Made by a program: the position numbers and the translations under genes. 64,000 nucleotides of DNA from Cunninghamia lanceolata (lineage: Eukaryota; Streptophyta; Pinopsida; Cupressales; Cupressaceae). Positions 10,058-20,750 of the stretch are shown here, in pieces; position 1 is the stretch's first letter; every line of letters begins with the position of its first letter. The notes under the pieces were generated by a model. That model had not been told where the DNA came from and made no database searches. It saw nothing but the letters and a program-made list of their open reading frames with translations. Location: the NCBI GenBank assembly GCA_027924645.1, contig BSBN01000860.1, forward strand, positions 6,076,001-6,140,000, given 5' to 3'.

Positions 10058-12066
10058 ATAGGGCATTTCATAAGTGTTTGGAGTGACAATAGACTTAAAA
10101 CAAGAGGTAGTCAAAAGTATGAGGAAAATTTTAGAGAAACACAATGGGAGACATCATAGGTTTGAAATGAATATTATAATTACATTCATAATATGGTCAA
10201 ATTGACTACTTTATTCACTTGTGGCAAACCTCACAAATGGTAGTAAAGTTAAATTCAATTTGGTAAGATAGGAATTGAATAATTTTGCATTAGTCGCATA
10301 CCTAGCAAATGCTAGTGAAGACTAAATTCCATTTGCCACATGTAATGTTTGTTTACAATTCTTAATCACAACTACATTTAAAATCTTAAATTCTTGTACT
10401 TGATTCATGTCAAAATTTTATAATGGGGGATTGATTTCAAAATGTCCAAATACTAATGAGTCATGGCTAACAATTTTTGTTTAGTTGATTTAAAAATGAA
10501 ATGTTATCATAAGCATACATGTTTGTATGCAATGAAGGCAAGAAAAATAGTTTTCTTGAAAGAATCTAGAATGATGAACTTTAATTCTTCATCTCATGCA
10601 AATGCATTTGACAACTTTATGGTTATAAGAGAACATATATTTCTAAGTTATTATAAGTCTTTATAACGAGTGTTTTTAATGTTTACAATAGAAGAGGGAA
10701 TTTGTTATGAAGTACCTTCTTTTCTTATAAAAGCTAAATCACTTTGTAACTATCATTAATAGTATCACACTTGATGTCCCAAGGTACATCTAAAATTATA
10801 AATGAATATTTTTGTGTATGCATTATAATAGTAGGAAACATTTGAATTAAAGCAACTCCATTGTTATTATAAAAAAAATTATAAAATAATCCCATAGATT
10901 GCATTTGGTGAAGTGAGGTCCTCAATAAATAAAAGGTGCTACGTTCTTCCTCCTACCACTTGATACCGCCACAACTATTTGACTTGATTTATTCATAATC
11001 CCCAGTGCTAGATGTGTTCTTGACAATTTATTTAGATGGCTTCTTCCTTAGAATTTGCTAGTTCCCATCCCACCTTTTGGTTCCTTTTTTGCTCATTCCA
11101 ATGCTATCCAACTATAAAATTTGTTAGTTTCCTTAGAAACAATCGGTCTCTTATTTCATGCCAAATGATGAGCAATTCTTTTGCAATTGATTTTACTATT
11201 TCATTTTCCATTTTGTTGGGGTCTCTCTCTGCCCATCGCCCTTGCTCTTTTCCCTCCATCATAAAGCTTAGCAACTCATATATGAACCACTCTTTTCCTT
11301 CTTTTGTCATCTTCTCTCCTTGTCTTCCTCATGGTTGAAGTTAAACTTTCGAAACCACAATGATAACAATTATTGCCTATTGATACACTACAAAAGACTA
11401 ACTTTTGAACTTTAGCTTTCTTACTACTTGCATAAATAACGTAGTTGCATGATCAATCCCTAATCAATCTCAAAATTAAATCTAATCTTTTATCCTTAAT
11501 GGCCCATTAGGCCCTTAGTTTTAAACCATGTAAAAGAATGTGGTCTTATAACATCAATAAATTCCTATTAAAAGTTACCCAAAAATTCTTCTAGATAGAC
11601 TTACTTGGCTTCTTGGGTTAGATAATAACATTGAGCTTAGGCATTCATGTCTAGAGGTCTAAAAAAGTTCTTATTTTATCTTAATGTAGGGTGACAAATG
11701 AGAGATAGGCCTTAAGACAAGATTTAGTTTAGGTTGAAGCATCAAATTTCAACACTCACTCTGGGAACACATGGCCAAATCCAATTGGTACATTCTCACG
11801 TTCATGAAATCCCAAGCATCTTTGATATACTTTAATTATGCTTATGGAAGTGAAAGCATTTTATACAACTTGGTTTAATCAGGTGTCTAGATCTAAAAAT
11901 TTAATAGCCCAATGGATGCGAGTCATATTAAAGATGACATAATTGTAAGTCGGTTCTAGAATCCTAAGGTTGTATTCTAAAGTTATCCAAATAGAACACA
12001 TATCTACTAGGGTTAACTTTGATACAAAGACATGGCATGCACCCAATTGTTAGGTTTGTTGACTCT
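10058..12066. other. Intergenic DNA, no gene recognised
   Basis: AT-rich sequence with short frames only. A 100-codon plus-strand frame at 11036-11338 is Ser/Phe-rich with no domain and is treated as chance. No LTR ends were matched. The five bases CAATG at 12067-12071 are the left copy of the E2 target duplication. Confidence 0.5.
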
Positions 12067-12071
12067 CAATG

Positions 12072-13151
12072 TGATGCAGAGCGCACAAAGGTCGCGTAGG
12101 CTTGATCAACAAATTGATCGGTGAGAGAGTGGCCTATGTCTTGGCGACCTACTGTTGTTGGCCAAACATAACCCGTCGGCCAACTTAGAACTTATCTCTC
12201 CGATCTTACGAGTCTCCCCGATGGAGAACTCTATGTTTCGCACCTATCGGTAGGACTTGACACCGTCGGCAACTCAACAAAACCTTCCACTAATACACCG
12301 ATCATGCCGATATCACATTCAAACACATTCGTCGGCCAGACTCCAAACATTGGCGAGTCTCTGGTTTCCTTCCTTGATATTAATGCTCTTGCCGATATGC
12401 TAAAATACGCTATCTTCGGTGAGACCTCACTTTGTTCTTCACCGATACACTCATATCGGCCAAACAACTACTATCGGGTGCTTTGGAAATCACTACGTCG
12501 ATACACCGATGGCTTCCTACCTTTGGTGGAACTTCAATACACTTCTGACGATGCAACGATACACTGTTTGCTTCACTCACACCCTAGCACATGACAATGC
12601 TAGGTTGGTCTACTGCGCAGCACAGTCAATCTAGACCTCTCCTCCGTCAAACAGAACACAACTGACAAAAATAGAAACAAGAAATAAAAACATATATGTA
12701 CACCGAGAAGCCATTCCATTGATTTCGACAGAAATCTCATCAGTGGAATGCTTCATTGATCCATGGTACGGCAACTTGCAGGACAAAGATTAACTACGAC
12801 TGCAGAAAGAAAATTGCTATGTACAGTTATGAGATTTTTGACACACAAGGGACGGAATAGAGTTTCTTTATTCTTCAGTTTTCTTCATACACAGGCAACG
12901 AACACACACATACAAGATATCAAACCCCTCCTGTTTGATCTACCTTGTTTTTAACCCACTATTGAGGGTGTTCAACCGTTCCTGAGCAGTTGGGGAAGCT
13001 CAACCGCTTCCTATCCCCAAACTGCCCTGTTCTTGAACTGTCTACATGGTCGGTTACAAATTGAACAAAAAACAAAAACTGAAAGTAAAACAACTGGTCG
13101 GTTTGACCTTATTACAAACAAAACAAGGGTTTATTAGGTGCCCCTGCACCA
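12072..13151 (-). repeat. E2 3' LTR
   Basis: 1080 bp, plus-strand ends TGATGCAG and CTGCACCA. It is dense in TCGGC, CCGAT and related words in both orientations. The minus strand reads CCCCGGGAGTA just before the LTR start, a weak purine tract. Confidence 0.92.
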
Positions 13152-13189
13152 TACTCCCGGGGTTAACAAAACTCAAGTCCCTTGAGGAA

Positions 13190-14600
13190 CCAGGTCTGAA
13201 ATGGAAACCCCATGTTTAATGATGTCCTCCTCGCTCATCCAGGTTGCATCCTCATCAGTTAAACCACGCCATTTGACCAGAGACTACTTGTAGGTCTTAT
13301 GTCGAGTCTTCTTCTAAACTTTTGTGTCCAAAATACATTCCAGTTGTACTGGTTGACTTGGTGGAAGATCAGAAATCCATTCTGCATCCCCTGCTTTTGT
13401 CACATTTGAACTAGCAACATTTTCTCCTCTGAATGGAAATAGGTCAGACACATTGAAAATGGGTGATATTGCTAAACCTGGAGGAAGTTCAATTTCATAT
13501 GCATTAGGCCCAAATTTGTGTACAACCTTGCATTGACCTATCTTCTTCATAAGAAGCTTCGTGGGTTGCCCCTTCAGAAGTCTTTCCTTCTTCAGATATG
13601 CCATTACCAGATCCCCAACTTTGTATTGGACATCCCTTTTCTTCTGATCAACTCTCTCTTTGTATTTCCCTATGTTCTTCTAGATAGTTTCCTTTACAAC
13701 ATCATGGATATCCTTCATACTGACTGCAAAATCTTCTCCTTGTGCACTCCTTTTCTCCATGTTCTGGAGATCCCTGAGCTCCAAAATTCCCCTGGGATGA
13801 ATCCCATATACAACTTCAAAAGGACTCTTTCCTGTGCTTCGATTGACAGAGTCATTATATGCAAATTATGCTTGTGGAATGACCATATCCCATGCTTCTC
13901 CATGCTGTTTAGTCAAACACCTCAAAAGATTACCTAGTGATCTATTCACCACCTAAGTTTGTCCATCTGTATGAGGGTGATATGCTGATGTGAAAGATAA
14001 TTGAGTGCCCAGTTTCTTCCACAATGTGCGCCAAAAATGTCCCACAAACTTGGGATCTCTATCAGTGACAATATTCAATGGCAAACCATGAATTCGAACA
14101 ATCTCCTTAAAGAATAGACCAGCAATGTGTGAAGCATCATTGGTACATTTGCATGGCACAAAATGAGCCATTTTACTAAATCTATCAACTACAACAAATA
14201 CATTGTCGAAACCTCTTTGAGTCTGGGGAAGACCCAAAACAAAATCCATACTGATGCACTCCCACGGCCTTTGCGGAATTGGAAGTGGTTGATAGAGACT
14301 GGCATTGGATGAAGTTCCTTTTGCCCTCTGACAAATGCTACAAGTTTCTACAAATTTCCTGACATCTGTTTGCATCTTAGGCCAGAAGTAAAGCCTTCTC
14401 ACTTGTTCCAACGTCTTGTCTAGTCCAAAATGACCTCCAAGACTATCACAATGCTTCTCTTTTATGATGTTCTCCCTCATGGAACACCTAGGTACACATA
14501 GTTGGCTGCCTTTGAACAGTAGCCCTTGCTGTAACAAATATTTAGAAAAATCAGAATGATAGGAATCTAAAAATTGTGAACAAACTGCATATATCTCTTT
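13190..14600 (-). pseudogene. E2 integrase with C-terminal chromodomain
   Basis: The HHCC zinc-binding region (HCDSLGGHFGLDKTLEQVR, then CSICQRAKG) is at about 14460-14320. The catalytic core shows ISMDFVLGLP, NIVTDRDPKF and the HPHTDGQT stretch, where a TAG stop (about 13951) interrupts just before the DDE glutamate region. Further stops are near 14620, 13870, 13682, 13313 and 13287. At 13604-13314 the IN C-terminal part has a GPNAYEIELP motif. At about 13340-13200 the frame reads LVKWRGLTDEDATW, a chromodomain core that in chromoviruses directs insertion to particular chromatin. Confidence 0.85.
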
Positions 14601-14667
14601 GAAGTCCTCATCATCCTAGTAAATATTTTTTGAGAGAATCCACTCCCACACTTTGCAACTAGATTTC

Positions 14668-16215
14668 CTATATAGTGCACACTCTTCTGCTCAGAGCATC
14701 TACCACCTTGTTGGCTTGTCCCTTCTTATGTTTGATGGAAAAAGTATACACCTGGAGTTGTTCGACCCGCTTCATATGCCTGTGATTTAGCTTCTCCTGT
14801 GAATTCAGAAAACTCAAAGCATGGTTGTCAGTATAAACAATGAATTCCTTGGGCAGGAGATAATGTCTCCATTTTTTCAATGTTTGAACCATTGCATACA
14901 ATTCTAGATCATATGTGGAATACTTTCTTTTAGCATCATTCAACTTTTCACTAAAGAAAGCAACATGTCTGCCTTCCTGACTCAAGACAGCACTAATGGC
15001 AAGGTTACTGGCATCACATTCCACAGTAAACAACTTATTAAAATCAGGCAAAACCAAAATGGGTTTCTTTGCTATTTTCTGTTTAAGAATCTCAAAAGAT
15101 TCATCAGCTGCTCTATTCCAAACAAACTTACATTTCTGTCCTCTTTTTATGGTATCCAGAATGGGTGCACAAATATGACTGAATCCTCTTATGAATTTCC
15201 TATAAAAAGTTGCCAACCCATGAAAACTCCTTACATCACTTACTGTTTTAGGTGCTAGCCACAACAGAATAGCATTCACCTTCTCTGGATCCATTTCCAA
15301 ACTACCCCGGGATATCACAAATCCCAGATATGTGAGTTCCTCCTTCATGAAGACACTCTTCTCCATATTGATCATCAATTTATCCTCATGCAGATTCTTC
15401 AACACCTGTTTCAAATGTTGCAAATGTTCTTCTTTTGTCCTGTTGAAAACTAGAATATCGTCAAGATAGAGAACAACAAATTTACCAATAAAATCCTTCA
15501 ATACCTCATTCATTAGATGCATGAAAGTACTGGGAGCATTGGACAGTCCAAATGGCATCACCGCCCACTCATAAAGACCCTCATTAGTCTTAAAGGTTGT
15601 CTTCCATTCATCCCCTTGTTTGATCCTAATCTGATGGTATCCACTTTTGAGATCAATTTTAGAAAAGTACCGAGCTCCACCCAAACAATCCATTAAGTCC
15701 TCTATTCGGGGCATAGGAAACCTATATCTGATGGTGATCTTATTTATGGCTCTCGAATCAGTACATAACCTCCATTTGCCATCCTTCTTGGGAGCTAAAA
15801 CTGTAGGTACAACACACAGACTAAGACTTTTCTTCACCAAGCCCTTATCCAACAGTTCTTGTACTTGTTTAGCAATCTCCTCATTTTGATTAGGTGTCAT
15901 TTTATAAGCTGGTTTATTTGGCAATGTGGATCTTGGGATGAAGTCAATCTGATGACTTACGTCTCTCACAGGGGGTAGTGTATTAGGCATATCCTCAACC
16001 ATGATACTCTTATGCTTGTCTAACAATTCCTGCACTTCCTTAAGGACTTTTTCCTTGCTGTTTTTAGATAAATCAGAATTGTCTTTAGATTTCAAAATCA
16101 GAGCATACCCCTGGGTTCCCTCTTCTTTTAGAGTATGGAGAAACTCTTTCTCACTCACTAACATGATACTTGAGCCTACATTCTTGTCTACACCCTCTTC
16201 TGGTAAAGGATCCAT
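14668..16215 (-). pseudogene. E2 reverse transcriptase and RNase H
   Basis: A 515-codon open frame. It holds the RT palm with KIDLKSGYHQIRI and the catalytic VLYLDDILVF (YLDD near 15460), followed by the connection and an RNase H domain beginning FTVECDASNLAISAVLSQEG (near 15020) and the YTDNHALSFL stretch. The end is HKKGQANKVVDALSRR, the usual RNase H tail. Catalytic Asp residues of both enzymes are present, so this segment looks chemically intact, but it is cut from gag, protease and integrase by stops and frame changes, hence pseudogene. Confidence 0.92.
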
Positions 16216-16218
16216 CTT

Positions 16219-16625
16219 ATACTGTCTACCATTCTTGGTGATAACAAAGGAATTGGATTTACCATCATGCTGGGCTTGTACATCATACTACCAAGGCCTT
16301 CCTAACAGTAAATGGCATGCATCCATGGGAATTATATCACACAAAAGTTTATCCCCATATTCCCCTATCTGAAATTCTACCCAAGCTTATTCATCAACCA
16401 AGACTTGTTGCCCTTTGTTCAGCCAGGACACTTTGTATGGACTAACATGTGGCAATATTTTCAAATTCAATTTCTCTACCATTTCTACTGAAACTAAATT
16501 TTCAGTTGAGCCAGAATCAACAATTACCTTACACCTTTTGCCAGAAACTTTACACAGAGTTCTGAATAGTGTCTTCCTCTAGGGTGGTTCCTTGTTCTGT
16601 GGCACTTTCAACATTGTTCTTCTCA
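16219..16625 (-). pseudogene. E2 aspartic protease region
   Basis: In the RT frame the sequence reads through a retropepsin-like VDSGSTENLVS near 16510 and ends with an LLLGRPW-type motif near 16300, the two hallmarks of a gypsy protease. Three in-frame stops, near 16580, 16390 and 16290, fall at positions where relatives usually carry Gln or another residue one base away. No active enzyme is possible. Confidence 0.75.
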
Positions 16626-17810
16626 TCACAAGATTCTCTCCATCTTGTGCTGGAGCTGCGCTTCCATAGGTGAAGTCACACTCTGACAATCTTCTTCTTG
16701 AATTAGCTGGCTCCTTCTCTTTCCTCCATGAGAGCTTGAGGCTTTCCCCGGACACTTGCTTGGTATGTGCCCAATTTGGTTACAATTATAACATCTTCCC
16801 GTGAAGACGTTAGGACCTCTGCCTGGTCCACCAAATCTGCCTCTCCCATTGGGTCTCCTTCCTTTGAAACCCTCTCTGGAACCAGATTCTCTACTGTGTT
16901 CTTGCTGAATGGACTCCCCTTGATTCTTCTGGAACTGATTTCTGCCACCAAAGCTATTTCTGCCCCTAAAATTTCTTCCACCTCTGCCTTTGTTCTGCTG
17001 TTCTCCCTTTCTTTTCTGCTTCTCTTCTACTCTCAGTGCCACTTGGAAGCACTTGTCCACAGTTTCTGGTGTCAAGATGGTAATCTCATCTTGTATACTA
17101 TACTTCAGGCCATTAATATACCTGGCAACTCTTCCTTTCTCATCCTCAGCAAGTCCACACCTTAGAGACAATTTGCAAAATTCCTCTGTATAGGTGAATA
17201 CATCCATATCCTTTTGCCTAAGGTTCTGCATTTTCCTGTATATCTACACTTCATAATCCGCTGGTAGGAACTGAGCCTTGATCCTTTCTACCATCCGACT
17301 CCAGGATGAGATCATGCTCTTGCCACTCTTCACCCTTTCTCCCTGGGTGTAGTTCCACCACGTGAGTGCAGCGCCCTTCAATTTCGTCTTTGCAAACTTG
17401 ACTCTTCTATTCTCCGGTACCTCCTTGTACTCGAAATAATTATTCAGAGCCTCGATCCATTCGATGACTTCTTCTATGTCCATCTTTCCACTAAACATCA
17501 GAATCTCGATTTTTGCCTCGGACGACTCCTTACCAAGTGATTTTATGGCCTCTAGAAATTGTTTCTGGTTTGTATATATTTCTGCCTTTTCTAGGGACAT
17601 TTCCTCATCCCCTTCTTCATCTTCTCCATCAGACTCCTCATCTGATCTCAGTCCTTTCCTCAATGTCTTCAATTCAGCCTGGAGTGCTTCCTTGACTCTA
17701 GTCTTGATCATCTCCTCCATCTCCTTGAATTTCTTGATCACTTCGGTGGTCATCCCCTTTGGAGGCATGGCACTGGCCTCTCCTTTGCTCTCTCTATTTG
17801 ACATAAACAT
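16626..17810 (-). pseudogene. E2 gag (capsid and nucleocapsid)
   Basis: The first part (17810-17244) begins with an acidic, coiled-coil-like segment followed by a capsid-type region including ALTWWNYTQGERV, a signature of plant gypsy gag. The second (17231-16626), in the same frame after one TAG stop, holds a basic Arg/Gly-rich stretch and one CCHC zinc knuckle CYNCNQIGHIPSKC near 16790-16750 for RNA binding. The stop at about 17237 would remove the knuckle. The frame ends at 16626 out of phase with the protease, so either a programmed shift or an indel separates gag from pol; I favour an indel because related elements often use one frame. Confidence 0.85.
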
Positions 17811-17843
17811 TCACAGACAATGCCAACACTTCTGCAGACCTTT

Positions 17844-17862
17844 CGCTAGCTCTGATCCAAAA
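17844..17862 (-). other. E2 primer-binding site
   Basis: Next to the 5' LTR the minus strand reads TTTTGGATCAGAGCTAGCG. It resembles the initiator-Met type site (TGGTATCAGAGC) with two bases missing, so either the site has decayed or another tRNA is used. Confidence 0.5.
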
Positions 17863-18942
17863 TGATGCAGAGCGCACAAAGGTCGCATAGGCTTGATCAA
17901 CAAACTGATCGGCGAGAGAGTGGCCTATGTCTTGTTGACCTACTGTTGTCGGCCAAACATAACCCATTGGCCAACTTAGAACTTATCTCTCTGATCTTAC
18001 GAGTCTCCCCAATGGAGAACTCTATATTTCGCACCTATCGGTAGGACTTGACACCGTCAGCAACTCGACAAAACCTTCCACCGATACACCGATCACGCTG
18101 ATATCACATTCAAACATGTTCGTCAGCCAGACTCCAAACATCGGCAAGTCTCCGGTTTCCTTCCCCAATATCAATGCTCTTGCCGATATGCCAAAATATG
18201 CTATCTTTGGTGAGACCTCACTTTGTTCTTCACCGATACACTCCTATCGGCCAAACAACTACTATCGGGTGCTTTGGAAATCACTATGCCGATACATTGA
18301 TGGCTTCCTACCTTCGGTGGAACTTCAATACACTTCCGACGATGCAACGATACATTGTTTGCTTCACTCACACCCTAGCACATGACAATGCTAGGTTGGT
18401 CTACTGCGCAGCAAAGTCGATCCAGACCTCTCCTCCATCAAACAGAACACAACTGACAAAAATAGAAACAAGAAATAAAAACATATATGTACACCAAGAA
18501 GCCATTCCACCGATTTTGACATAAATCTCACCAGTGGAATGCTTCATCAATCCATGGTACGACAACTTGTAGGACAGAGATTAACTACGACTGCAGAAAG
18601 AAAATTGCTATGTACAGTTATGAGATTTTTGACACACAAGGGACGGAACATAGTTTCTTTATTCTTTAGTTTTCTTCATACACAGGCAACGAACACACAC
18701 ATACAAGATACCGAACCCCTCCTGTTCAATCTACCTTGTTTTTAACCCACTGTTGAGGGAGTTCAACCGTTCCTAAGCAGTTGGGGAAGCTCAACAGCTT
18801 CCTATCCCCAAACTGCCCTGTTCTCGAACTGTCTACATGGTCGGTTATAAACTGAACAAAAAACAAAAATTGTAAGTAAAACAACTGGTCGGTTTGACCT
18901 TATTACAAACAAAACAAGGGTTTATTAGGTGCCCCTGCACCA
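17863..18942 (-). repeat. E2 5' LTR
   Basis: 1080 bp, the same length as the left copy. Roughly one base in twelve to twenty differs in the part I aligned by eye, most of them transitions. The primer-binding site lies immediately inside at about 17844-17860. Confidence 0.92.
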
Positions 18943-18954
18943 CAATGTCTTAGG

Positions 18955-20427
18955 TGTTGGATCTAGGGCATACAACTGAGAGGGGGGGGGTGAATCAGTT
19001 GTATAAAACTTCTTGTTCTTTCAAACACTTGATTCTTGGTTGTTAGTTAACAGCATATCAATTAATCATCCATGAAAGCATTATACACAAACACAAGAGC
19101 AGATAAACATCAACACATTGAACACCAAGATTTTGACGTGGAAAACCCGGTTAAGGAAAAAACCACGTGGTGATTAACCCAAGAATTATTCTCTGTTAGA
19201 AGAATAAGAAAAAGAATGGCACTTGCCAATTAGGGCTCACTGCCCGAGCACACTGCTCACAAAGAGGCTTACTGCCTACAAGGAGACACACTGTCTACAA
19301 AGTGATAAGAATCACAGTCTTGAACTGGAGAATGACATCTCTATCATGTCCGGATCAGTTCCATTTAAGCCTAAAAACTTCTGCTCTGCCTTTCGCACTT
19401 CTCTTCACTATGCCACACTCATCCACACAAAAACCACACTTTGAAATGAACTCGCAAACCGTTATTTATACAAGACATCAACTTAGGAACAAACATCTAA
19501 GTTGGCAAACAACCATAAGAGTATCCGCAAGATGAATAACACATCCAGTCGGCCACCACAAGAACATTCGCAGGATGAACAACTCATCCGGTCGGCCAAA
19601 CAGAGCAAGAACTTCATCCGGAAGAATAACTTCAATTCCGGGCTCTACTATCAATGCGGATCAACAACACAACCTCAACACGATCCAGAAAACTTCACAA
19701 GCCTGCCTGAATGACCGGATACATCCGCACGTCCTTTACTTGCTGGAATCTCTTGTCTTCCTCATCCGAAACTTCAAGAACACAGTCTGTCGCCACTGTA
19801 GAAGGTACTTCCGGTCCTTCAAATCATACATTATCAATGCGGACCAACAACACAACCTCAACATGATCCAAGAACCTTCATAAGCCTGCCTGAATGACCA
19901 GGTACGTCCGCATTTCCTTTACTTACTGAAATCTCTTATCCTCCTTATCCGGAACTTCAAGAACACAGTCTGTCGCCACTGTCATAATGCAAGAGGTACT
20001 TCCGGACCTCCAAATCATACACAGCTCGAGATGGCACATCACAAGGATATCCCAAACACTCTTTCCAATCCGCAGATTAGGATTGTACAATTCCGGACCT
20101 CACCGGACCTTTCTGTGATCCTCTGTCACCTCTAAGCACTTGCCGGAACCGGTTCCACACAGACAGCCATAACTTCTTCAGGTCTTCATGCAGACCTCTG
20201 AAAACTTGATTGAAGCATCTCAAGACTCATATCTGCAAACCATTTAATCCGCATCCTCCGGTTCTCAACCTATCCAATATATTTGCCTTCTTCTCATCAC
20301 TGTTCTTCACTGTTCCTGACTGAGGCTAATTTTCTCAATATCCTCAACACACAGCTCATCCAATCCTTCTTGTAATATGAGTATGTTGACATCAATGACA
20401 ACACTGGTTCACCTCATACTTGCAACA
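18955..20427 (-). repeat. E3 3' LTR
   Basis: 1473 bp. On the plus strand it begins TGTTGGATCTAGGGCA followed by a run of nine G, and ends CTTGCAACA. It contains many TCCGG and CCGGA words, a TATAAATA box on the minus strand near 19455-19470, a stem-loop at 19137-19167 and short CACTG-CTACAA repeats near 19230-19300. Confidence 0.95.
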
Positions 20428-20690
20428 ATCTCCCCCTTTGTCATTGATGGCAACATATGATGTGAAAAACCATCAAGACAAGAACTTCTCCTTTCTGTCA
20501 CAGCTCCCCCTATCAACAACAGCTTTTCACATGTCTTCTCTTCCTTTACTGCTCCCCCTTTGATCATTAACCACTTGTTTTTCACATGTCTTCTCTCCCC
20601 CTTTGACATCAATGGCAAAGGGCTCATACTTGCAATTCTAATATATCATAATCATACCAGCTGCTCCCCCTTAGTAGCAGCTCCCCATCA
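20428..20690 (-). promoter_or_regulatory. E3 multiple polypurine tracts
   Basis: Between the pol stop and the 3' LTR the plus strand carries CTCCCCCTTT-type tracts at about 20430, 20503, 20551, 20594, 20663 and a shorter one at 20680, i.e. AAAGGGGGAG on the minus strand. The one at 20428-20440 abuts the LTR and is the likely plus-strand primer. Repeated polypurine tracts are a known Sirevirus hallmark. Confidence 0.8.
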
Positions 20691-20750
20691 TCAATCCGGA
20701 TCACAAGATATGACTGTGATATCCACCGGACTGATGCACATCAGTGCATC

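Larger units (their letters stand above)
12072..18942 (-). mobile_element. E2: Ty3/gypsy chromodomain LTR retrotransposon, degenerate
   Basis: Two 1080-bp LTRs (12072-13151 and 17863-18942) bound a 4.7-kb interior, with the target duplication CAATG at 12067-12071 and 18943-18947. The order on the minus strand is gag, protease, RT, RNase H, integrase, chromodomain, which is the Ty3/gypsy order of chromoviruses. The LTR pair is visibly diverged, mainly by C/T and G/A changes, many at CG. Most coding damage is single stop codons one C-to-T step from Gln codons, with frame changes near 16690 and near 14.6 kb. The element is full length but cannot make its proteins. Confidence 0.92.

Noticed and set aside
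11036..11338. 100-codon plus-strand frame as a small protein
   Set aside because: Low-complexity Ser/Phe-rich sequence, no domain, and AT-rich intergenic context.
14965..17865. Plus-strand frames of 60-139 codons over E2
   Set aside because: Antisense shadows of the gag-pol frame on the minus strand.
18979..18992. Run of nine G as an assembly artefact
   Set aside because: The same run occurs in both E3 LTRs and a shorter one at the same place in the E5 LTR, so it is a family feature.
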